A DNA stretch of 64,000 bases, taken from assembly GCA_025526935.1 (NCBI GenBank), contig JAHLKD010000090.1, positions 1-64,000 of the forward strand, in the 5' to 3' direction. Below, piece by piece: positions 9,414 through 21,474 of this stretch. This DNA is from Cladochytrium replicatum. Its lineage: Eukaryota > Chytridiomycota > Chytridiomycetes > Cladochytriales > Cladochytriaceae. The notes beneath the pieces are model-generated. The model saw only the letters and a list, made by a program, of their open reading frames with translations. It did no database searches and had not been told where the DNA came from. Both the position numbers and the translations under genes were made by a program. How positions within the stretch are numbered: the stretch's first letter is position 1; every line of letters starts with the position of its first letter.

Positions 9414-11425
9414 AGTCCCTGCAACGCGACATCAATATTCTGGGAGAATCGCCTCTCGATCGACTTGCAAAGCCTAGAGCCCTCGAGAGGATCAGGAGCG
9501 CAACGGTGGGCGGTCGTGGCGGTAGTGCTCCCGATTCTGCTGCTGCTGTCGATTCGAAGGTCCTCAAGGAGATTTTCGGCGTGCTGCTGAAGCCTTTGTG
9601 CAGGTAGGTGCTTTGCGGATCCGGTGGAACGTGTCAGGGATTTGTCGATTAATTTGGTCAAAAGGTGGGGGGGAGGGAGCGAGAAGGGGGGGAATTTGAG
9701 CGGGAAATCTAAAAACAGTGGGATCGAGATGGTGATTTAGTGCATTGCTCGCGACTCAACTCGTGTGTTTTCCACTTTCGTCAACCGCGTCAATGACCCC
9801 GTGGAGTGCATGCCCACCCTCGTCCCCACACTCGTCTCCCGACTGGCGCAGAACGAGATCGCAGAGCCCGCTGAGGAGATCAGATTGCTCATGGTGCATC
9901 TCATGGCCGACCTTGTGGGACTGGTCGGGTCGGGAGTAGGACCATTTGCAGACGAGTACATCAGGATCTTGCTGAAGACGCTCGTTGATCCCTATCCAGA
10001 GATAAAAAAGGTGGGTAGAAGAGGACATTTTAAGAGCGAGGGGGAACGGAGAAAGGTGAAAGGGGTATGAAATGCAACCGAGGAAAGCGTTTGCGTTATG
10101 TCAATTTACTTGCTTATTTTCAGGACTCTTGTAAACTGGTGGGCAAGATTGCAGAGCACGTTCCCAAAGCACTCAGTTTCGCCGGGGACTCTGTTCCAAA
10201 GACTCTCCTGGTATCTCTCGTCCACCGTCACTCCAGCGTGCGCCCGGAAGCCCTTCAAGTACTGCCAGCCACTCGCCCACACAGTTTCTCGCTCAACCTT
10301 CTTGTCTCTTGTGTGTACATCATTTTGTGAGCCCTGACGGCCGCAACCCTCGTCGACCTCTCGGGCTTCGACGCGGTCCTCGAGACCCTGTACGCCCTCA
10401 CGGAGGACAAGGGTGTCTCGGTCCGCGAGGCAGTCCTCCGCACCTCGGGCACCTGGCTCCGCGAGTGTCCGGATCGCTACACGCTCGGCCACAAGCTCCT
10501 CCCGATCCTGTACTCCCGCGCCGACGACGACGATGAGGTCCCGAAAGTCCGTGAGTTGTGCGCTTCGGAGCTCGAGAAGACCGGCGCGCAGGAGTGGAGC
10601 GAGCGCGTGAAGGACGAGATGGATTACGATGGGGGTGCGGGGGGCGTGGGCGTGCGGAGGCTGGCGAGGGACAATGTGATGAAGATCGTGGAGGCGGGGT
10701 TGAAGGGGTTGGGGGACTGGAATGCGGAGGGGAGAGCGCGGTGGGGGAGGGTGCTGGGGGTGCTTGTGGGCATGCGGGGGTGAATGTGACGGGGTACACT
10801 GCGCAGATGCTGCAGGGGCTGTTTAGGGTGTGTGCGGGGGACGAGGTGGGGGTTGTGAAGGCTGCGACGACGGTCGCGGAGAGGATTGGTGGGGTCGTGT
10901 GGCCCGAGATTGGTTTCGGGGTGTGTGTTTCGCAGTTGAGGGAGGACGCTAGGGACGGGGTTAGAGTCGAGGCCATTGGGGCGTGGGAGGAAAAGATGGT
11001 GCATGTGGTGGTTGGGAAGGAGGGCGGCAAGACGGCCGTGGTTGTGGATGGGAAGGTTGTTGAGACGAGGTTGGACAGATGCATTGGGAGTTGATGGTTA
11101 AGTCCATGGCGGTGCACATGGACGATACCAACTTCCACGTTCAGGTAAACACTGGAGCGAAATCTCTCGTGTTGTTTTTAGCCCTTAGTGTTTTTGTTAC
11201 GACTGAAGAATCTCTTTGGGTTCTTTTTAGGAGTCGGTGAGAGATGCACTGTGCAGACTCGTGGGAGTCAGCCCTGTGACGGCGCGGATCGCAAAGGATC
11301 ACCTCGTTAGCGTGAGGCATCGGCATCGGACCAGCGTGCATGTCGATCGGGTGATCGAGGCAGCGAAGCGTCGGTGGTTGAAGGGTGAATCACCAAAAAA
11401 TGAATCAGGAGCCGTTTTTCCGTAG
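9414..11425 (+). CDS. DNAAF5: Dynein axonemal assembly factor 5 (HEATR2), first exon not located
   Basis: This is a HEAT-repeat protein in several exons. Recognisable blocks include LQRDINILGESPLDR (9415), VLKEIFGVLLKPL then DPVERVRDLSI (9560-9650), and EYIRILLKTLVDPYPEIKK (9955-10010). ECPDRYTLGHKLLPILYSR follows (10470), and the C-terminal MDDTNFHVQ plus SVRHRHRTSVHV end it. This order matches animal DNAAF5, a cytoplasmic factor that preassembles axonemal dynein arms. Introns are 50-100 nt. Two joins that look like frameshifts become introns: GTGCTT near 10758 to GCGCAG near 10807, and GTGGTT near 11038 to GGACAG near 11082. One does not: at CTTCAA/GTACTG (10258) one G is missing for a proper junction with GTGAG at 10330. 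The gene is therefore either sequence-damaged or a young pseudogene. The start codon was not identified. Confidence 0.7.
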
Positions 11426-11706
11426 AGTTTGTGTAACCTTCCACATAATGATTTGTTTGCAGCATGTTCTATGGTAATTTATAAAAAAGACATTTGTTCG
11501 ATGGGTTGAACTTGGGGTTGGGTGTCTCTGTTGGTGGAGACGTTCGCAGACCGGGTCGACTGTCTCCTGACCGGTTCCTTGGGCATTTTGCCAATTTGCA
11601 TTCCCACCTCGCAGCTCTCCATCTCTGTCGCTTTCAGGAATCCTCTCCCAGCTCACCGAAACCCAACCCTACTGTTGTTGCCAATCCCTGCTTTTCAAAT
11701 TTTGAT

Positions 11707-13876
<2,170 letters not shown>

Positions 13877-14191
13877 TCTATCATTCCCATTATCTTCCTG
13901 TCCTTTTTGTTTGGAGCACATAAGCTGAACAATTAATTTGGGATCTGAGGCTTCATACCGTGTATTGTATTTTTTTGTTCTGCTGGTTTCATTTTTGGAA
14001 AGGTCGATGTGAAAAATGTTTGTGAGACGCACGACATAGAAGGTAGTACACGTTCTGCAATGGACGAAAGCTTCTCAGTTAAAGATTTCCTGATAAGGTC
14101 GTCCCTCAAGCGGAATGTATGTAATATTCAATTAATTAATGTGTGGGGGATCAAGCTTCGTTTAATTCAAATCGATCTCGTGATCGGGCCG

Positions 14192-16589
14192 ATGGAAGGA
14201 GTGGAATCGACATTTGCATCCCCAACAGTAAACCTGTGGTGCATGCTGAACAATGCCCCGCAAATGTTCGGGGTGGAGGTACCGCTCAATGCAGACTTTC
14301 ATAACCTGAAGAAGCGAATCAAGGCGGAGAATCCGCAACTTCCTAACAACCTTCCCGCACAACAACTTCTCCTCGTGAAGGTCACGAGCGCGAACGGCAG
14401 TCCAGTCACCAAATCGACGCTGGTGTCCGCGCGAAAGCAGATACTCACCGCCATCAACGAGTTCAAAGGGGAGGACATAGAAGACGGCAGATTCAAACCA
14501 GTTGACACATCGACTTTCAAAAGCCGCGTCATTTCCCCAAATTCAACAGTTGCGAACTGCAACTTCAAAAATCCTCCTGCCGCCAGTCCTGAAAACCTGT
14601 TGAATGACGAGGACTTTGTTCCTCAGCAGTATATCCATCTTCTTGCAATACTTCCACAAGGTATGTATTCACAGAATTGGCTCCAAACAAAGAAATGCTT
14701 TCTAAATCATCACCACTGTTAAGAACCTTCACCTGTCACATTCCAGAAATTCCAGTTCACTGAAAGTACTGCAACATTCCGCAAGATACCGCTCACCAGA
14801 AGTATTCAAATCTTCTTGTGCTCCACCTCCAATTGGCCAACTAATATGGTATTTAAATAGATATGGAAGCATATGAGCAAGCACTCCGTCATGGAGAATT
14901 GAGGAGCGCCAACCTGATTGAGTCTCCTGAAGCAAAGTATCTAGATCTTGGCGATGCCCATTTGTTTGGAGATTCCTCAAAGCCCAGGAAAGTGCTTGTT
15001 CGCCAAAGTTATGAAGACTTGTACAGGTGGATCACTTACAGATCCAACCATGAAAAGATTGCTTCTAAAACAACCGACGATCATATTGGGCCTTCAATGA
15101 CAGACAACTATTTTGATTCAGCTGAAGACCTTACCACTTCTGCAACAATTGACAACACCATCACATCCCAAACTGCAGTCAACAACTTACGCGAAGCTTG
15201 GATCATTTGCGGCACTGCCGGTACTGGAAAGTCGACCTTTGGCGCATATTTATTGCATCAAATCTTCATGAGCAGCAGCCACAAATTTGACTACATCATT
15301 TGGCATACAGCTGATGCAGCCTATTACTTCAATGTCAATGACAAGTCTGGAAGTTGTGCAATCCACATTGAAGAATTTTTGGAATATGTGCTGTGCGAAC
15401 AAAAGGAAGAAGTCTCAGAGAATGTGAAGCACAAAATCACAGAAGCTGGTCTGTACATATGTGATGGTGTTCCTTTTTACAGTGCGGTATGGACTTTTAG
15501 AGTGAATTTTGGCTTGATCTAATTCTTACAATGTCTTGTCTATCAGGTCAAGCAATTGCCTTCAATGAGCATTGTGGTCCTCAGCTCAAATCAACGCAAG
15601 GATTGGAAGGAGCTCAAAAAACACAGCTACACTGCTGTTGTGTACATGCCAGTTTGGAGTGTGGCAGAGATGCTCACATTGCACAAGATTGTGTTTGCTG
15701 AACTGGATGTGTCGCTTGTCTTTGACGCAATATGGGCATGTGGTGGTGTTCCCAGACATGTTTTCGACAAGAATTGGAAACCCTCCTTGTCTTTTGAATT
15801 CTTCATCAATGAGCTCAACACCACAATTGATAGGGTGGACTGGAAGACTGTTGTCAATGCAGTTGCAAAAGCAGCTGTACCTGATGAAAAAGTCAATTCC
15901 AGCGACAAAGTACTCCATATTAATGTGTTCCCTGGAAGCTATAACCAGCCGTTCATGCAGTTCTCTTCAGATTATGTTGCACAAAGGATTGTCCATCGCC
16001 TCCTTGAAGCTCATAGGATGGATGCAAAACTTTTCTCAAATGCTTTTCGTGGCATTGGAGAATATGCAGCTGCACAAGGGTATATCATCGAGAACATGAT
16101 GCATGAGTACATACCACTCCTTGGGGAATTTCACATCCGCAACCTTTCCAGTGGGGAAACATCCGTGGGACCGCTCATATTGGCTCAGAAACCAATGGAG
16201 ACTCATTGCTTCAGTATGCTGAATATCAAACCAAATGTTTACAATCGCCCAAAAAGTAAAAACTTCACAAGCGTTGATGCTGTTGTCTTGCCCAACTTGC
16301 TATTTCAGTTTACTGTGTCATCTGACCATGGAGTTAAGGTAGGTGAAATGTCCTAGTTTTGCCTTCCAAAATAACCGCTTTTGGACAGGTTAAAGGTCTG
16401 AAGAGTCTGATGGATACTGGGCTGCTCAGCAATTCATCTCTTGTGTATCTCTTTTTCGTTGTTCCAGCAGACCAGTTTGATTTGTTCAGGTTGCAACCTT
16501 GGATCAATGTTGATGGGACGACAACTAAAAACCTGCCTCAATGGCTGGGACAGATCCATCAGGTGGTTGCCACGCCAATAAAGTTATGA
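14192..16589 (+). CDS. Crinkler-type effector with P-loop NTPase and REase-like nuclease (CRN-RHS type)
   Basis: The model join(14192..14660,14861..15486,15547..16338,16389..16589) keeps frame and gives 695 residues. Domains in order are: a ubiquitin-like Crinkler N-terminal domain (VNLWCMLNNAPQMFGVEVPL, residues about 11-60); the short IHLLAILPQ linker motif that ends CRN headers; a P-loop NTPase (CGTAGTGKS near 274; LYICDGVPF near 355; IVVLSSN near 375); and a C-terminal REase-superfamily region (NFTSVDAVVLPNLLFQFTVS, then HGVKVKGLKSL and LVYLFFVVPADQFDLF). Proteins of this layout are proposed to enter nuclei, often of a host or neighbour, and damage DNA or perturb chromatin. Here that is inferred from family only. 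No signal peptide is seen. In-frame ATG 14060 is an alternative start. I chose 14192 because it stands just before the domain. Confidence 0.8.
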
Positions 16590-16947
16590 TTGTTATTTAC
16601 ATTGCTTGATGTTTGATGAAAATACATAATTGGAGGCCAAAATAAGTAAAATCCCACATGAGGTGATTGAAAACAATGTTGGTTTATATTTGAGGGTTTC
16701 ACAAAAACCAAAACTGTGGACAAAATGCAAAAAGAGCAGTGAACCTAAATATGGACAGTGTCTGTTCTGACCAGAAATCTTGTGAAACAGGAATGCCATT
16801 GAAGGATCATGCTTTTCAATTATAGGGCAACCCATGGTGTTATGCAGTCAATTGTAAACAGAATGACATCTTTTTAATTGCAGTTGTTTCTGCTCACACA
16901 GATGAGGCATCAAACCTGGATAATATCTTGGACACTATTTTCCTTGT
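16590..16947. other. Spacer downstream of the Crinkler gene
   Basis: AT-rich sequence with AATACATAAT and AATAAGTAAA elements shortly after the stop that may serve 3' end formation. No gene is recognised. Confidence 0.3.
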
Positions 16948-17875
16948 TCACTCATGGAATTCCATTGGGTACTTGTGGCCAAAATTCATTGCTCCAACTG
17001 GGATGGAACTGAAAAGATTGCTGCCCTCGGACTGTTTGTTGAACATGGTGGTGTTTGAAAATCTGGGGTGAGTCGTGAAGACCTGCACAGCAGAACCGGC
17101 AAGGATGTCGTGGAGATGCAGTGCGTGCCAGACGTTCAGGGCATTCCCAATGGTAGTTATGGGCTGCCTGACAATGGGATCATGGCAAGTTTGAACTGAT
17201 CCCATGGTGTTGTAAACTGGTCAAGTCTGCGCTTCTCCAGGATCAAATCGTCCACCTTGCCCTAAGCTATCGAGCTGACGACAAAGACGCAAGCCTCACC
17301 GAAGTTCTGTGCTGTTGCTTTGACTAAAGGCAGCAATTAATTCAGGAGCAAATTATTATGTGTGTGCGAAATGATTGAAACGATGGTGTTGTTCTCATTC
17401 ATCTTTCAAGGCTGGGCGGGCTTTCGGGATAATGTGAACTCAAAACGGTGTTAGAACAATTCTTCATAATGCATCCCTTCTTTCTCGGTAGATAATAAAC
17501 CAGACCTCACCATGACTACAAAAAAAGCAACAATGGCGCTGTTGTAGCCTTCAAACACCTCCCCACCTTCAGATGGGAGGATCCTGGCATTCTTGAATCA
17601 TGAAGATGTCCAGACAATATGTGCCGTTCCATCTGCTCGACAGGCTTCAGGTTTGATGGTCAGCGATGCGACAGACTTCCCAATGCAGACTTCATTGTTC
17701 GATCCTTTGTCTTTGATGGCTTACACTGCGGACTAAAAGTTTCTGGTTAGCGACCGGTGAGGATCACATGGGTGCCGAGGCTGTAGAGAGTACCCTTTCG
17801 GTATGGAAGCCGATGCTGGTGTTCGTGCCTGTGATCAAGACAACTTTGCCGCCCAATCTGGGAAGGTTACGTGAG
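16948..17875 (-). pseudogene. Short-chain dehydrogenase/reductase (SDR) remnant
   Basis: Reading leftward from about 17870, KVVLITGTNTSIGFHT is the TGxxxGIG cofactor motif of classical SDRs with a Ser replacing Gly, followed in another frame by YSLGTHVILTGR. At the other end, NALNVWHALHLHDILAGS and VQVFTTHPRF near 17100-17150 match the usual SDR region after the catalytic YxxxK (LANVWHALELHD, VxxTHPG). The part between is broken by stops and frame changes, and no clear YxxxK survives. This is an inactive copy of an NAD(P)-dependent oxidoreductase. Confidence 0.65.
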
Positions 17876-18385
17876 AGGGTTGAACATGAGAAAGGTGTGT
17901 TTCTGGGGATTTTTTGCTTTTTTTTATGACCTGCTTGGATCCTGAATGCGGAAGATTTTGATTCTTTGTTCCATTGTTTTGTTGTTTAGTTGTTTCCTAT
18001 CAGGTAAATATGTGATCTTTCGATACGTGATGGGTTGGTGGCTCGTATACTTTGATTAAGAAAAAGCATTGAATTTTGACATTTCTTTCTTGGGAGAAAG
18101 ATGTAGGAAGGATCAGGTCACCCTAGTGCGGAAAGTCTGGGAGGAATCGTATAAGTCACCGAAAATCAAGAACAGTGGTGCTGATGTTTTTGGAAACATG
18201 CCAGAACATCGACACGATTCGAGCGGAGCTTCCGGCGATAGACAGAAAAAAAACAGACGTTCAACGCTTGAGAGCCATTAGATCCATTTTCATCTCGCAA
18301 GAAGAGATTCCTGAGGGAAAAGATGAACTGGATTGCTATCTTGGCGATCAGGTACTCCGCGGTATTGATTCTGATGGGGTGACGA

Positions 18386-18610
18386 CAGAATCCTATTGCT
18401 ATTATCATTGATAGAGAGGTTAGTTACACTCGATAGAGATCACTGAAGTACGGTCAATGAGTTGAGAAAGTGTCTAGGTGGCAGAATCCTATTGCTAGTA
18501 GTATTTGTAGAGAGGTTAGTATTTGTAGAGAGGTTAGCTGTACCTGATAGAGATTACTGAAGTACCGTCAATAAGTTGAAGTGTCCGGGTGGACAGAATC
18601 TGGGAGACTG
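18386..18610. repeat. Imperfect tandem duplication of about 100 bp
   Basis: A unit beginning CAGAATCCTATTGCTA at about 18387 is repeated from about 18482. Both contain GATAGAGAT(C/T)ACTGAAGTAC and a GTCAAT(G/A)AGTTGA segment, and end in GGTGG. The second unit has an extra internal duplication of GTATTTGTAGAGAGGTTAG. The block lies downstream of a short unrecognised frame (about 18160-18410). Confidence 0.7.
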
Positions 18611-18683
18611 ACACTGTGTCTGGTAGACAGTTTCTTCCCTAGCTTATTATTATTTTCAGACTGGGTAGAAAACTATAGGTATA

Positions 18684-20455
18684 GTGTCAGGGAACTATTA
18701 TAGCATACATTCCTTTAACATTCCGGCTAAGATGCCGGGCCTGTATCTTCCCACGACAAACATTACCAACACCATGCCTCGAACTACAAAGAAGCGAGCT
18801 TTGAAACAATCCAAACCATTATCTGAAAGAGAATCAAGTGCAGAACCAGTGACTGCACTGAAACATCTCTGGGATCGGGTTCTGAAGTGGAAGAAGCAGA
18901 AGTATGCCTTGATGTCAAATCGACAGATGTCAAATCGACAGTTCCTTCAAAGAAACCAGCGCGACGTGGTACTAAAGGGGATGCTGACGATTTGCTCATC
19001 GACGGACTCTGTCCTGCTTCAGACATACGACTTTGGTATCGAAAATTCAAAGCAAGCGGCCACAGCTACGACTCAGAGCACTTCATCAGATACTGTCAAA
19101 CAAATCGTGCTGAATGCGGCCCAAGATTTGTTCTTCAAGGGTTGATCGACTGACACAACTCTGACAGCAAGCTAGTTCGTCAAGCCCTGAATGAATTCAC
19201 AATGAATGCAGTGGACGAATAGAGTTCATAACCGCAGCAAACGCCTATTGTATGGAGTGCTTGAAAAGCTCTTCCTTTCAGAAGGAAACAACATTTCTGG
19301 ACTTTTACAGGCAGCAGGGACACAAGTACGGCACTTACAGAGGATTGCCTGTAAAGGTTGACGAGTTCCAAGCGACCATCAAACAAGCATGAGGAACGTG
19401 AAAGGACGAAACAGGTCCTCAAACAGTCAGAACGACTGTTGAACATGACAAAAGATCTTGAGGAGACGGCAATGAACGAGAGAAGGACTCGCATCGCAGC
19501 AGAAGTGCGAGAGAAGGCTCTCATTGATGAATTGGGCAGGGCAGGTGCATTGATTCAGCACGGCGAGCACAACAAGCTAGCAAGATTCAGGGAGATCACT
19601 GCTGCAATGGAAAAGGAGAAGCAGGCGGCTTCCCAGGTGATTTCATAATGGAAATCACGTGTGCTGCCCTGGAGGGAGAACTTGCTGCTCTGAACGACAG
19701 GCTGGTCATTCAGAAGCTGCCACACCTGTGGCGCCAACATCAACGGGCAGCCCAATAAGCATCTCGCGGCTATCAAGTGGATTGGTAGAATTCCGAAGGT
19801 ACAACAAACCAGTTCTCCAACCAGTTCTCCGACCAGTTCCCTTGCAATGCTCAGCCTGCAGCAGCACCGTCGTACGCCTGTCCTTTTGGTGAAAGAGGTC
19901 ATCCAGGGCATCTGCTTCCAGATGCATAAGATCAATGAGGTTATTTATGACCTTAAATTGCTGTCTCTTCCACCATCAATCAAGTTTGTCAGCGTTAACT
20001 ACGAAGTCCTCTCCTGAAATGAGTTCTTGCAGCCCACGTTTGTTGAATCTGACGACCGCTCAAGCCGAACATCAACTTCAAGTAGCAGTGCTCGGAGCGG
20101 CCATACTCTTCTTGTTAGGGTACACATTTTGCTCAGAAACTGGATACGGCACAACAACTCGCTAAGTTTGTCTGCCACTATCTATCGCATGTTCGGAGCA
20201 TTAGTGGATGCATATCCTTCTGAGTGGCTAAGGCGACGGCATACATTGGGCATCTTTCATCCATAACGCTCCCTGAGGTGGATTGGAAACCTTGGAAGAC
20301 AGGTTTAGCCAAGGATTTCATGCTTTCAAATGACGACATCGATCGGTTCATCAGGACTGGGTTGGCGAAGGACGTAACCAGTGGTGGATGGGACTCTGAC
20401 GATATGAACCAGATACAGAAGCTGATTTGGGCTGTTCCACCTATCAACTTGTGAT
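18684..20455 (+). pseudogene. Coding-like debris of an unrecognised protein
   Basis: Several plus-strand pieces look protein-coding but do not join in one frame. They are a basic/acidic segment (18730-19150, KKPARRGTKGDADDLL then LCPASDIRLWYRKFKASGHS), a charged coiled-coil stretch (19390-19640, QVLKQSERLLNMTKDLEETA), and a terminal piece (20227-20453, VDWKPWKTGLAKDFMLSNDD, ending QIQKLIWAVPPINL). They might be exons of one gene whose introns I could not resolve, or a decayed gene. I do not recognise the family. Confidence 0.35.
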
Positions 20456-20584
20456 TGTTCAGTGGAGTTTTGTTTCTCTTTACGATAGTGTTTGTAAATA
20501 ACACATTGTCCACACAGACACAAACTGTTCATGTAAATATCCGTGTTCTAACTCAAGTTCAATCAATGCTCTCCTGGGTAGCAA

Positions 20585-20750
20585 AAACGGTCAGGGTCAG
20601 GTACGGGTTTCAACCACTTCGGGTCCGGGTATTCCCTTCGTACCCGTCAGTGACCTGGCGGATGCCTGGACAAACACGACCCGACATAAAGGGTTTAATG
20701 CGGGTCTCCACTGAAACCCGGACCCGACCCGGACCTGCTGAACCTTACCC
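20585..20750. repeat. GGGTCC-rich inverted-repeat block
   Basis: The left side carries GGTACGGGTTTCA and CGGGTCCGGGTA. The right side carries TGAAACCCGGACC and ACCCGGACCCGACCCGG, nearly the reverse complement. The block can fold back on itself and stands out from its AT-rich surroundings. It could be a MITE-like element or a decayed simple repeat. Confidence 0.5.
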
Positions 20751-21474
20751 TCTAGTAAACACGCCACCCTGTCTAACATCCACGCTCCTCATTATGATCA
20801 TGTGACAACATTTTCACAGGTCGGGTTTTATGGGTTCCATTGCAGTGCTGTTGGCAGGGTGAGCAACATGCAAAGAACAAGTTTTACCCCAACGCGTGTT
20901 TGTCACGAGGTGCACGCTGGGTGGAAGTGTAGTTCGAGGTAGCAAAAAGTAAAAGGAATCTACTGCGCCACAGTTTTCCTGGTTAGATCGCTGATGGGAG
21001 TGAGAATTATTACTATGTCGTTTCATACACTTTCATCAATTCACGTGTGGTTTTTCCCCTCTATTTATTTGCTCAGTCTCCACTCGTGCAACCACCCACA
21101 AAACCGATCACACCAAATTTCGACAGAACAAAGTACAAAAACCGCATGATCAGAAGCGTCAAGAATAAGAAAATTACAAAAAAGACAATTCACAGAGCGC
21201 CGAAGTTTTACTGCATTTCAGATACAACTCGCTTCTCAACAAAGAGTACGTGTGTGCTCCGCACAAATCAAGTTCGTCACAGCCCAAAATCAGCAATATC
21301 AAAAAAACAAAAAAATGTGTGTGCGTCAATCAAACGTGCGTCAATCAAACTCAAACAAATCAGAACCGCAGACTTTAGTTCAAAACCAAAATTCAACAGC
21401 ACAACATGCTCGAATACCTCAAGACCAAAAAAACAGTCACAAAACACACAAACACTGACTCAACACTTCAAAGC
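20751..21474. other. No confident gene; spacer downstream of the VEGG-repeat gene
   Basis: The sequence is very A-rich on the plus strand from about 21100 to 21460. The frames at 21047-21748 are low-complexity or run antisense into the repeat gene. It probably holds the 3' untranslated region of the minus-strand gene. Confidence 0.4.

Noticed and set aside
10398-11138. Minus-strand 246-codon frame
   Set aside because: Antisense to DNAAF5; Pro/Ser-rich composition comes from the G-rich coding strand.
14661-14860. Extra small exon within the first Crinkler intron (acceptor near 14743)
   Set aside because: It would enter a stop in the required phase; direct joining of 14660 to 14861 keeps frame.
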